DNA of 64,000 nt from Sphingomonas sp. PAMC26645 (GTDB taxonomy: Bacteria > Pseudomonadota > Alphaproteobacteria > Sphingomonadales > Sphingomonadaceae), in NCBI RefSeq assembly GCF_004795835.1, contig NZ_CP039249.1:310001-374000 (forward strand). The letters are read 5' to 3'. Positions 27,621 to 35,438 of the stretch are shown piece after piece (the stretch's first letter is position 1; each line of letters starts with the position of its first letter). A program made the position numbers and the translations under genes. The notes under the pieces were generated by a model, which was given only the letters and a program-made list of their open reading frames with translations, was not told where the DNA came from and ran no database searches.

Positions 27621-27795
27621 AAGGCGCCGTCGATGGAAGGAGCGATCGTCATCACCGTGTTGTGAACGTTTTACGCGCCTTCGCAAGACCGACGCCTGCC
27701 GTTTTGGCACACGAAAACACCCGTTTCCGGTTCTTCAAAACGCATTAACGAATGCGCGCCTAGCGCTACGCCGTGAGCATGGTGCGAGGTACGCG

Positions 27796-28893
27796 GTGAA
27801 TATCGATCACGGTCGGCGATTGGGGCCAATACGCTTTATCAGGCGCTTGGCCGGAGTCGTAGCACTCTGTCTCGGTCTGATGGCAACCCCCGCTTTGGCC
27901 GCATGTGCCGTAACGCAAACACCACCTGCAGGATCGCCACCGGTACCGCCGGTGGACCTCGGCACTTTTTCGCCAGCCGCATTGTTCTCGACCGACAAGC
28001 TTCCATCGGCGATGCCGTACGTGGCCATGACCGGATCGTTCGGCTGCAATTCCACGCCGCTGCTGGCCTTGATGAGTGGCGACAGTCTGGTCGTTACAGT
28101 CAAGTCCGGTACGGTCTACACATTGAAATCTCCTGCAGGCGCGACCGCCACTTATCTGCTGGCCGCGGACTCAGGGGGGCAAAACCAACTGGTCGCCGGC
28201 ACGCCGCGAACCATCATCAACGGCACGACATCGCTGTTGACCAACACGCGCGCCGCCGTACCGCTCTACCTGAAGGCACGAAGCACGACCCCCCTCGCAC
28301 CCGGCGTCTATACCGGCAGCTTCGAGGTGAAGTGGGACTGGTCGTTCTGCACGTTGCTTGGTGCCAAGGTACTCGGGCTCGACGTCTGCGTGCTCAGCGA
28401 TACCGGCAGCGCAAGCGGGATCGTCAGCATGCGGATGACGGTCGCTGAAATGGGCGCCATCGTCTCGATATCGCAGAGAACCACCTGGGAGGCGTCCGCG
28501 TCGACCAACAATCCCAAGGCCATTCCCGGTTCGAAATTGCGTATGATCGTCAAGATCGCGAATCCGGACATCGTACCGCTCGATACGCTGACCGTGACGC
28601 TGCCTACCCCCGCCGGATTGCGCGTGGCGCTGGATGGCGACGGCGCGGGGTCGGGGGCGGTCGTGCAGGCTGGCGATACGACCGGCACGACCGGGCTGAA
28701 ATTCAACTATGCATCGCCTTCGGACACGGGCGACGATGTCGACTTTGCCAGCGGCAACAACGTGTGGGGCTACAAGCCCGTCGCGGGCGACTTGGTGACG
28801 CAGGGACTGGTCACCGCGGTCCAGTTCAATCCGAAAGGGCCGATGGCAGCCGGCACGGCCTATACGATCTCGATTCCCTATTCGGTGAAATGA
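27796..28893 (+). CDS. Secreted protein of unknown function, possibly spore-coat-U-like plus DUF11-like
   Basis: A 365-residue exported protein. The basic start and FIRRLAGVVALCLGLMATPALA form a signal peptide. The mature N-terminal half has paired cysteines and VDLGTFSPAALF, which faintly resembles spore coat protein U/pilus-subunit-like beta folds. The later half has LRMIVKIANPDIVPLDTLTVTLPTP, resembling a DUF11-type beta-sandwich repeat. GTG 27796 is preceded by GAGG about 6 bases upstream. No chaperone or usher gene is adjacent. It is divergent from the MFS gene and its stop abuts the stop of the MscS gene with no spacer. Family assignment tentative. Confidence 0.65.
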   Translation: MNIDHGRRLGPIRFIRRLAGVVALCLGLMATPALAACAVTQTPPAGSPPVPPVDLGTFSPAALFSTDKLPSAMPYVAMTGSFGCNSTPLLALMSGDSLVVTVKSGTVYTLKSPAGATATYLLAADSGGQNQLVAGTPRTIINGTTSLLTNTRAAVPLYLKARSTTPLAPGVYTGSFEVKWDWSFCTLLGAKVLGLDVCVLSDTGSASGIVSMRMTVAEMGAIVSISQRTTWEASASTNNPKAIPGSKLRMIVKIANPDIVPLDTLTVTLPTPAGLRVALDGDGAGSGAVVQAGDTTGTTGLKFNYASPSDTGDDVDFASGNNVWGYKPVAGDLVTQGLVTAVQFNPKGPMAAGTAYTISIPYSVK

Positions 28894-31281
28894 TCAGGCA
28901 GGGCCAGAGCGCTCGTCCGCCGAGCGCAAGTCGGGAAGGCCCCCGACCAGTTCCATCTTGGTCGCGGTCGAGCCGACTTCGATCCCCGCCTCGCGGAACT
29001 GGCGGAGCAGCGTGAACAGCAGTTCGCTGCGCATCGGATAGGCGTCGCGTGGGCTCGCCACGTACGCGAAGCAGTTGAACTTGGCGCGGCCGGCGTCGAT
29101 CGAATCGATGAACACCTTGGGCTCGGGATCGTCGAGCACCTCGTGCTTCTCCGCGAATGCCGCGAACAGCATCGTCCGCACCGCATCCAGATCCTCCTCA
29201 AGCGGCACCGAGAATTGCAGCTGGATCCGGCCGATCGGCGCGGCCAGAGTCATGTTCTGGATCGTCTTGGTGATCAGCTCCGAATTCGGCACGATCAGAG
29301 TCGAGCGGTCCGCGACCTGGATCTCGGTTGAGCGGACGTTAATGCGTTTCACGTCGCCTTCCATGTTGCCGATCCGGACGAGGTCGCCGATCTTCACCGG
29401 GCGCTCGGCGAGCAGGATCAGGCCCGAGACGAAGTTCTGCGTGATCGCCTGGAGGCCGAAGCCGATCCCCACCGACAGCGCGCCGAGCACCACGGCCAGC
29501 TTCTCCATGCCGATCCCGAGCGCGCCGAGCGCCCACAGCACCGCCGCGATGATCCCGGCGTAGCGCGCGACCATCATCACCGAATTCTGCGCGCCGGCAT
29601 CCATTGCGGTGGTCGGCAGATAGCTGTTCACCAGCCAATGCTGCAGCCCGCGCATGATCGCGAGCGCGACGAACAGCACCGCGATCGAGCGCAGCACCGC
29701 GCCCGGCGAGATCGTGACCTGGCCGATCGTCACGCCGTTCGCGACCGTCCCGAACAGCTCGAACGCCGAGCCGACGCCCGCCCCGAACGGCGCCATCACC
29801 GCGCCGACTGCAAGCAGGATCAGCAGCAGCCGCAGCACTGCCGACAGCAGCACGCCGATCTGGTCGACGGTCTTGTTGTCGACCCCGAAGCCGCTGTTCG
29901 CCGACCGCCCGAGACGGTTGCCGCTCGACAGCAACGTCCGGCACGCATCGTCGGTGAAGGTCATCATCAGGTACAACGACGCACCGACGATCGTGCCCCA
30001 CAGCAACCACGTCGCGACCTTCAGCGCGAAGTTCACATAGCCGATCAGCCCGGCGATCAGCGTCACGACCAGCACCAGCCAGACGAGCGTCGCGACGATC
30101 GCGAGCAGCGTGTTGCGCGCGGGCTTCGTCGGGTCGGGCAGCGCGGCGGCGCGCAACCGGCCGAGCGTTACCAGGATCGCGCCGAGCAGGACGATGTGCA
30201 GCAGCGCGACGACCGCATTGGCAGCGCTCGATGCGGGCGCGCTGATACCGATCAGCGTGTTGGTCGCGATCAGCAACTGGCCGAAGAAGATCAGCCCGGC
30301 GGCCATCCAGGTGTACGGCCGCAGCGCCTGGGACGCCGGGTCGCCGATCGGAAGCAGCCGCCACGTCGACTGGCCACGCAACAGGAGCGCGCCGCCGAGC
30401 GACGACACGAACGCGCAGAACCACGAGATCCCGACGAAGAGCGCGCCGAACCGGCTCCAGGCAGGCGAGACGAGCCCGGCCCAGCGCAGCGACGCGACGA
30501 TCGCCCATGCGGCGAGGCCCGGCAGCGCGGTGCCGATCACCACCAGCCACAGCGCGTAGGCCGAGCGGCGCAGTCGACCGCCGGGCGCGTGGTTGGTCGC
30601 ATAGCGCCGGCCGACGCCGTGCAGCCAGCGCCGCAACGGCACAATCAACACCAGCGCGGTCAGGATTCCGATCAGCAGGCCGGTGCCGGCGCGCATGTCG
30701 AACCGTGCGCCGAACTGGCGAACCTCGACATTGGCGAACCGCATCATTCGCGCGGTGTCGCGCGGCAGATGATCCACGATCGCCGCCCATAACGTCGGCG
30801 ACAGCGGCGATCCGGTGTTTTCGGACAATTGCTGGCCGAGTTCCTCCGCCTCGGCCGCGCCGATGTCGTCGATCTGCTGCTTGGCTTCGATCCCGATGAG
30901 GCGCGCGCGCTTGATCGCGGAGTCGATCGCGGACTGGCTCTGCGCGAGGAGCTTGCGTTGCGCGCGGATCTCGGGTGCCTCGACGACGCCGGGGGTGGCG
31001 GCGCCGAGCTCGGTGACGCGCGCCTGGACGAGGGCCATCTCGGGGGTGAGCGTGCGGACGGCGTCGGCGGCTGTGGTCTGCACGGTTTGCGCGCGGGTAC
31101 GGAGGGCTTGCCGCGCCTTGTCGTCGCGCGCGGCGGGGGTGGCGTCGTCGATCGCCTGGAGCTCGGTAGAGGCTTGCGTCAGGCTGGCAGCGACGGTCGC
31201 GACCTTGGGCTCGTCCTGCGCGATCGCGGGGAGCGCGGTGACTAGGAGGAGAAGCGCGGCGAGGTAACGGAGGAGGGTCAT
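28894..31281 (-). CDS. DUF3772 domain mechanosensitive channel (MscS family)
   Basis: A 795-residue inner-membrane protein. A signal-like N-terminus (LAALLLLVTALPAIAQ) leads into a periplasmic coiled-coil DUF3772 region, then about eleven membrane helices. The C-terminal MscS core has SVGIGFGLQAITQNFVSG, ERPVKIGDLVRIGNMEGDV and VPNSELITKTIQN, the pore-lining and beta-domain signatures. This architecture is like large MscS homologues that relieve osmotic pressure. It is convergent with the secreted-protein gene; the two stop codons share the palindrome TGATCA. Confidence 0.93.
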   Translation of the reverse strand: MTLLRYLAALLLLVTALPAIAQDEPKVATVAASLTQASTELQAIDDATPAARDDKARQALRTRAQTVQTTAADAVRTLTPEMALVQARVTELGAATPGVVEAPEIRAQRKLLAQSQSAIDSAIKRARLIGIEAKQQIDDIGAAEAEELGQQLSENTGSPLSPTLWAAIVDHLPRDTARMMRFANVEVRQFGARFDMRAGTGLLIGILTALVLIVPLRRWLHGVGRRYATNHAPGGRLRRSAYALWLVVIGTALPGLAAWAIVASLRWAGLVSPAWSRFGALFVGISWFCAFVSSLGGALLLRGQSTWRLLPIGDPASQALRPYTWMAAGLIFFGQLLIATNTLIGISAPASSAANAVVALLHIVLLGAILVTLGRLRAAALPDPTKPARNTLLAIVATLVWLVLVVTLIAGLIGYVNFALKVATWLLWGTIVGASLYLMMTFTDDACRTLLSSGNRLGRSANSGFGVDNKTVDQIGVLLSAVLRLLLILLAVGAVMAPFGAGVGSAFELFGTVANGVTIGQVTISPGAVLRSIAVLFVALAIMRGLQHWLVNSYLPTTAMDAGAQNSVMMVARYAGIIAAVLWALGALGIGMEKLAVVLGALSVGIGFGLQAITQNFVSGLILLAERPVKIGDLVRIGNMEGDVKRINVRSTEIQVADRSTLIVPNSELITKTIQNMTLAAPIGRIQLQFSVPLEEDLDAVRTMLFAAFAEKHEVLDDPEPKVFIDSIDAGRAKFNCFAYVASPRDAYPMRSELLFTLLRQFREAGIEVGSTATKMELVGGLPDLRSADERSGPA

Positions 31282-31422
31282 CCGGGGTGCTGTACAGCGG
31301 TGGGGCCGGAAACGGGAGGGGTGGTGGCGTTGGGCTTGGGTACCGGCACCTCTGCCTCTGTTTTCGGCAGTGCCTTAGAATGAGCGCCTGCCCCTCACAC
31401 GCCCCACCCGACGACCGATGTA

Positions 31423-31527
31423 CCACCCCGGCGAAGGCCGGGGCCCAGTTGGAAAGGTCGAAGTAACGGCGCGTCGGTTTTAGTCATCAGCCGCTCCCAA
31501 CTGAGCCCCGGCCTCCGCCGGGGTGGG
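31423..31527. repeat. Palindromic repeat family B, copy 2
   Basis: Outer arms CCACCCCGGCGAAGGCCGGG and CCCCGGCCTCCGCCGGGGTGG are complementary apart from the central codon. The loop begins GGAAAGGTCGAAGTAA, shared exactly with copy 3 near 37750. First of three adjacent repeats of different families between the MscS gene and pccA. The 545-base interval 31282-31826 holds no gene; the part before this repeat shows nothing recognisable. Confidence 0.9.
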
Positions 31528-31574
31528 GTTTCTGGGGGGACACGTCCCGAGGACACGGTCGTCTCCCGCCCCTG

Positions 31575-31632
31575 CTTGTTCTCCCGCGAAGGCGGGAGCC
31601 CAGACTGGGTACCCGCCTTCGCGGGGAAACAA
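31575..31632. repeat. Palindromic repeat family C, copy 1
   Basis: CTTGTTCTCCCGCGAAGGCG at the left pairs with CGCCTTCGCGGGGAAACAAG at the right, around a short centre. A related element lies upstream of glnK near 45170-45248. Confidence 0.85.
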
Positions 31633-31688
31633 GACGTGCGGTCCGCTGCGCCATGATTGCCAGCAGGAAAGCAGCCCCTTCCCCCTCC

Positions 31689-31780
31689 GTCATCCCGGCG
31701 GAGGCCGGGACCCACCGTCCCGCACATTCAACTCTCTCGACCCTGCGGAACGGTGGATGCCGGAACGAGCCCGGCATGAC
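31689..31780. repeat. Degenerate palindromic repeat
   Basis: GTCATCCCGGCGGAGGCCGG at 31689 and the complement of the segment ending GCCCGGCATGAC at 31780 align as imperfect arms, both flanked inside by CCACCGT/ACGGTGG. It is the third repeat in this gap and the one nearest the pccA stop. Confidence 0.7.
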
Positions 31781-31826
31781 GGGGCGGGATGGGCGTTGGC
31801 TGGGGCAGATCTGGACCGCGCGTCGT

Positions 31827-33911
31827 TCAGTCGAGTTCGAGGATCACCTGATCGACCGCCAAGCTATCCCCCGTCTTCGCCGCGACCGACTTCACCGTCC
31901 CTGTCTTCTCAGCGCGCAGGATGTTCTCCATCTTCATCGCCTCGACCACGGCAAGCGCCTGCCCCGCTTCGACCCTGTCGCCTGCCGCTACGTCGAGCCG
32001 CACCAGCAGCCCCGGCATCGGGCAGATCAGGAACTTCGACAGATCGGGTGCGACCTTCTCGATCAGGTGCGCGGTGTACGGTGCGACACGTGACGGCAGC
32101 ACGCGGGCGACGTGGCTCGCCCCTCGCGCGGTAAGCTTGAAGCCGGCGCGGGCCTTGGCGATGCGGATCGTCAGGTGTTCGTCGCCATCCGCGCCGTGGC
32201 CGTCTGCGACCACCATGCGGTCGCCCGGCGTATATTCGAGCGCCAGGTCGAGGTCTTCGCCATCAACCATGATGCCGTCGGTCGAGACCGTCACCGCGTG
32301 GTCGATCTTGTCGATCGTCACCGACCAGTCGGCGGGCGGGCGGAGGCGCTTGCCGAGTTGGCCGTCGATGCGGCGGGCGCGGTCGGCTTCTGCCGTGGCG
32401 GCGAAGGCGGCGACCGCGGCGAGCGTCTTCAGCAGTTCGGCGTCGGCGGGCGCACCGTGGAAGCCGTCGGGATATTCCTCGGCGATGAAGCCCGTGGTCA
32501 GTGCGCCCGACAGGAAGCGCGGATGCTGCATGATCGCCGACAGGAAATCGATGTTGTTGCCCGGCCCCTCCAGCTCGAACGCGTCGAGCGCAGCGATCTG
32601 CGCGGCGATGGCGCCGTCGCGGGTGGGTGCCCAGGTGATGAGCTTGGCGATCATCGGGTCGTAGAACATGCTGACCTCGCCGCCCTCGCGGACGCCGTCG
32701 TCGACGCGGACTCGGGGTTCCGCGGACTCCGCCACCCCCTCCCCGTTAGTGCTGAGCGAAGTCGAAGCACCTTCGCTCGGGGCATGCCCTTCGACTTCGC
32801 TCAGGGCGAACGGGAGGGGCGGATTATACCGCACCAGGCGACCGATCGACGGCAGGAACCCGCGATACGGGTCCTCGGCGTACACCCGGTTCTCGATCGA
32901 CCAGCCGTTGAGCTTCACGTCATCCTGCCCGAACCCGAGCGGTTCCCCGGCAGCAACCCGGATCATCAATTCGACCAGATCGAGCCCGGTAATCTCCTCG
33001 GTAACCGGATGCTCGACCTGCAGCCGGGTGTTCATCTCGAGGAAGTAGAACCCCTCCCCCGTCGTATCCGCCCCCGACACGATCAGCTCGACCGTCCCCG
33101 CGGAATAATAGCCGACCGCCTGTGCCAGTGCGACCGCCTGCTCGCCCATCGCTTTCCGCATCTTGGGCGTGACAAACGGCGACGGCGCCTCCTCGACGAC
33201 CTTCTGGTGGCGGCGCTGGATCGAGCATTCGCGCTCGTTGAGGTAGACGATGTTACCGTGCTGGTCGCCGATCAGCTGGATCTCGATGTGGCGCGGCGAT
33301 TCGATGAACTTCTCGATGAACACGCGGTCGTCGCCGAAGCTGGCAAGCCCCTCGCGCTTGGTCGCCTCGAAGCCTTCGCGGACGTCCTGTTCGCTGTAGG
33401 CGAGCCGCATGCCCTTGCCGCCACCGCCGGCCGACGCCTTCATCATCACCGGATAGCCGATGCCGCCGGCGATCTCGACCGCGTGATCGGTGCTGTCGAT
33501 CTCGCCGAGATAGCCCGGCACGACGTTGACGCCCGCGGCCTTGGCGAGCTTCTTCGATTCGATCTTGTCGCCCATCGCGGCGATCGCGTTGGGGGGCGGG
33601 CCGACGAACGCGATCCCCGCCTCGGCGCACGCCAGCGCGAAACTCTCGCGTTCGGAGAGGAAGCCGTAACCGGGGTGGATGCAGTCCGCGCCGGTTTCCT
33701 TGGCCGCGAGCAGGATCAGCTCGGCCTTGAGATAGCTTTCCGCGGCGGGTGCCGGCCCGAGCCGGACGGACTCGTCGGCCATCAGCACATGCGGCGCGCG
33801 CGCGTCGGCATCGGAATAGACCGCGACGGTCTTGATGCCCATCGCCTTGGCGGTCCGCATGACGCGGCACGCGATCTCGCCCCGATTGGCGACCAGGATT
33901 TTCTTGAACAT
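31827..33911 (-). CDS. pccA: Propionyl-CoA carboxylase alpha subunit (biotin carboxylase plus biotin carrier)
   Basis: Carboxylates its biotin with ATP and bicarbonate for transfer to propionyl-CoA by PccB. The biotin carboxylase domain opens with FKKILVANRGEIACRVMRT and includes MMKASAGGGGKGMR, HIEIQLIGD and FLEMNTRLQVEH. The C-terminal biotin carrier has the biotinyl Lys in VEAMKMENIL. ATG 33911 is used; a GTG sits one codon earlier. Residues about 365-393 (PFALSEVEGHAPSEGASTSL and on) are foreign to the family: they come from a palindromic repeat inserted in frame between RLVRYNPP and EPRVRVDDGVREGGEVSMFY, parts that are normally nearly contiguous. A methylcrotonyl- or acetyl-CoA carboxylase is possible in principle, but the mutase and epimerase neighbours favour propionyl-CoA. 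Confidence 0.93.
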   Translation of the reverse strand: MFKKILVANRGEIACRVMRTAKAMGIKTVAVYSDADARAPHVLMADESVRLGPAPAAESYLKAELILLAAKETGADCIHPGYGFLSERESFALACAEAGIAFVGPPPNAIAAMGDKIESKKLAKAAGVNVVPGYLGEIDSTDHAVEIAGGIGYPVMMKASAGGGGKGMRLAYSEQDVREGFEATKREGLASFGDDRVFIEKFIESPRHIEIQLIGDQHGNIVYLNERECSIQRRHQKVVEEAPSPFVTPKMRKAMGEQAVALAQAVGYYSAGTVELIVSGADTTGEGFYFLEMNTRLQVEHPVTEEITGLDLVELMIRVAAGEPLGFGQDDVKLNGWSIENRVYAEDPYRGFLPSIGRLVRYNPPLPFALSEVEGHAPSEGASTSLSTNGEGVAESAEPRVRVDDGVREGGEVSMFYDPMIAKLITWAPTRDGAIAAQIAALDAFELEGPGNNIDFLSAIMQHPRFLSGALTTGFIAEEYPDGFHGAPADAELLKTLAAVAAFAATAEADRARRIDGQLGKRLRPPADWSVTIDKIDHAVTVSTDGIMVDGEDLDLALEYTPGDRMVVADGHGADGDEHLTIRIAKARAGFKLTARGASHVARVLPSRVAPYTAHLIEKVAPDLSKFLICPMPGLLVRLDVAAGDRVEAGQALAVVEAMKMENILRAEKTGTVKSVAAKTGDSLAVDQVILELD
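32735..32821. repeat. Palindromic repeat family A, inserted in frame in pccA
   Basis: CTGAGCGAAGTCGAAG at 32752-32767 pairs with CTTCGACTTCGCTCAG at 32789-32804, with outer arms CCCCTCCCCGTT and AACGGGAGGGG. The same sequence is intergenic near 4135-4205. Here it lies wholly inside pccA, keeps the frame and has no stop codon on the coding strand, so about 29 extra residues are translated. Confidence 0.92.
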
Positions 33912-33963
33912 CACTCGCCCTAATCTGTGCCGTCTTGCCGGACGCGGTCCGGGTGCGGACTGG

Positions 33964-34326
33964 TTATTGGTACCAAATCATCGTCTTGAGCTGCTTCGTG
34001 CGGGCCTGCGTCAGGTCGGTCCGACACCCGGCAATCGTCATGCCCTGTGCCGAACCGCCGGCATATTGCCCGCCTTCGATCACGCACTGCGTATCGCGGA
34101 ACTTGAGCCACGCACGCTGGCTCTCCAGCAGCGCGGCCGCGTAGCCGAACCCGCCGCCGCGCGACCCATCCTGCGCGTCGCGACCCTTCATATAGGCGTA
34201 GGTCCGCTTCCACTGCGCAGTCATTGCCGCATCCGCCCGAGCATAGCTCGTACCGGCGGACGCGTTCATCGTCGCCTGCGACTGCATCGGAGCAGCCGCA
34301 GTCATCAGGAGTGCAATCAGCAGCAT
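33964..34326 (-). CDS. LprI/DUF1311-like secreted protein
   Basis: A 120-residue exported protein. A short hydrophobic leader ([13 protein letters not shown]) is followed by a helical domain with [19 protein letters not shown] and a second Cys near [11 protein letters not shown]. This is the DUF1311 pattern (ExQRxWxxxRDxxC), found in lysozyme-inhibitor LprI-like proteins. Its start overlaps the bioB stop by 10 bases, so it is translationally coupled within the propionate cluster. Whether it inhibits lysozyme is unknown; its place in a metabolic operon is odd. Confidence 0.85.
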   Translation of the reverse strand: MLLIALLMTAAAPMQSQATMNASAGTSYARADAAMTAQWKRTYAYMKGRDAQDGSRGGGFGYAAALLESQRAWLKFRDTQCVIEGGQYAGGSAQGMTIAGCRTDLTQARTKQLKTMIWYQ

Positions 34327-35438
34327 GTCTTGGCCTCCCGCATCGGCTCCGCGCCGACCATCGGCTTCATCCCCAACTTCGCCAGCAGCGTCGCATCCGC
34401 GCTGTCGCCCGCGTTGCCGGTGGTCAGCAGCTTGTCGCCGGTGAAGATCGAGTTCGCGCCGGCCATAAAGCAGAGCGCCTGGGTCGCCTCGGACATGCTC
34501 TCGCGGCCCGCAGACAATCGCACCATGCTCAGCGGCATCGTGATGCGTGCGACGGCGACCGTCCGGACGAACTCGATATCGTCGATCTGCGCCATCGGCG
34601 TGCCAGCGAGCATGTCGCCGAGCGGCGTGCCCTTGACCGGGACCAGCGCGTTGACGGGGACGCTTTCGGGGTGACGCGGCAGCGTGGCGAGCGCGTGGAC
34701 GAAGCCGACGCGGTCGCTGCGCGTCTCGCCCATCCCGACGATCCCGCCGCAGCAGACCGAAATCCCAGCGTCACGCACGTTCGCCAGCGTCTCGAGCCGG
34801 TCGCCGAAGGTCCGCGTGGTGATGACGTTGCCGTAATTCTCCGGGGAAGTGTCGATGTTGTGGTTGTAGTAATCGAGGCCGGCGTCGGCGAGCTGCTTGG
34901 CCTGGTCCGCGTCGAGCATGCCGAGCGTCATGCACGTCTCGAGCCCCATGGCGCGGACGCCCTCGACCATCGCGACGACCTTCGGCATGTCGCGCGGCTT
35001 CGGGTTGCGCCACGCGGCGCCCATGCAGAAACGCTGCGAGCCGGCGGCCTTGGCCTGCGCGGCGTCGGCGAGGACCGCGTCGACGTCCATCAGCTTTTCC
35101 GCCTTGAGACCGGAGTCGGACGAGGCGGACTGCGAACAATAGCCGCAATCCTCGGGACAGCCGCCGGTCTTGATCGACAACAAAGTGCAGAGCTGGACTT
35201 CGCCGATCGCGTGGTGCGCGCGGTGGACGGTCTGTGCGCGGAACATGAGTTCGTCGAACGGGAGGTCGAACAGCGCGGCGATTTCCGGGCGCGTCCAGTC
35301 GGTTCTAGACTCCCCTCCCGCCTGCGGGAGGGGTCGGGGGAGGGGCTGTCCGGAAGCGGCGGCGGCAGTGTTTGCGGCACTGCCCTCCCCTAGCCCCTCC
35401 CGCGAGCGGGAGGGGGACATCAGCGTAGTGGTCGTCAT
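34317..35438 (-). CDS. bioB: Biotin synthase
   Basis: Radical SAM enzyme inserting sulfur into dethiobiotin. The iron-sulfur motif is [11 protein letters not shown], preceded by [12 protein letters not shown], and [22 protein letters not shown] and [11 protein letters not shown] match the family. At 373 residues it is longer than usual. The extra length is residues about 8-44, encoded by a palindromic repeat that begins 20 bases after the ATG; the conserved protein resumes at [16 protein letters not shown]. The start ATG overlaps the mutase stop (ATGA). Its place beside pccA makes sense, because PccA needs biotin. No other biotin gene is in the window. Confidence 0.95.
   Translation of the reverse strand: MTTTTLMSPSRSREGLGEGSAANTAAAASGQPLPRPLPQAGGESRTDWTRPEIAALFDLPFDELMFRAQTVHRAHHAIGEVQLCTLLSIKTGGCPEDCGYCSQSASSDSGLKAEKLMDVDAVLADAAQAKAAGSQRFCMGAAWRNPKPRDMPKVVAMVEGVRAMGLETCMTLGMLDADQAKQLADAGLDYYNHNIDTSPENYGNVITTRTFGDRLETLANVRDAGISVCCGGIVGMGETRSDRVGFVHALATLPRHPESVPVNALVPVKGTPLGDMLAGTPMAQIDDIEFVRTVAVARITMPLSMVRLSAGRESMSEATQALCFMAGANSIFTGDKLLTTGNAGDSADATLLAKLGMKPMVGAEPMREAKTCC
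35309..35418. repeat. Palindromic repeat family E, inserted near the bioB N-terminus
   Basis: Left arm CTCCCCTCCCGCCTGCGGGA and right arm TCCCGCGAGCGGGAGGGG are mutually complementary and each is itself a hairpin. A second inner pair is GGGGGAGGGGCTG with the CCCCTAGCCCCTCCC region. The element stays open in the bioB frame and adds about 36 residues. Confidence 0.88.

Noticed and set aside
27418..27795. N-terminal extension of the secreted protein gene
   Set aside because: The extension is antisense to the MFS gene start and would put the signal peptide internally; GTG 27796 has a ribosome site.
29339..31426. 695-codon minus-strand open frame overlapping the MscS gene
   Set aside because: Same strand, other frame; very high Arg and no motif, while the MscS frame has full family signatures.
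31282..31826. Repeat-rich gap considered as a CRISPR array
   Set aside because: The repeats are three different palindromes, not one direct repeat with regular spacers, and no cas gene is near.
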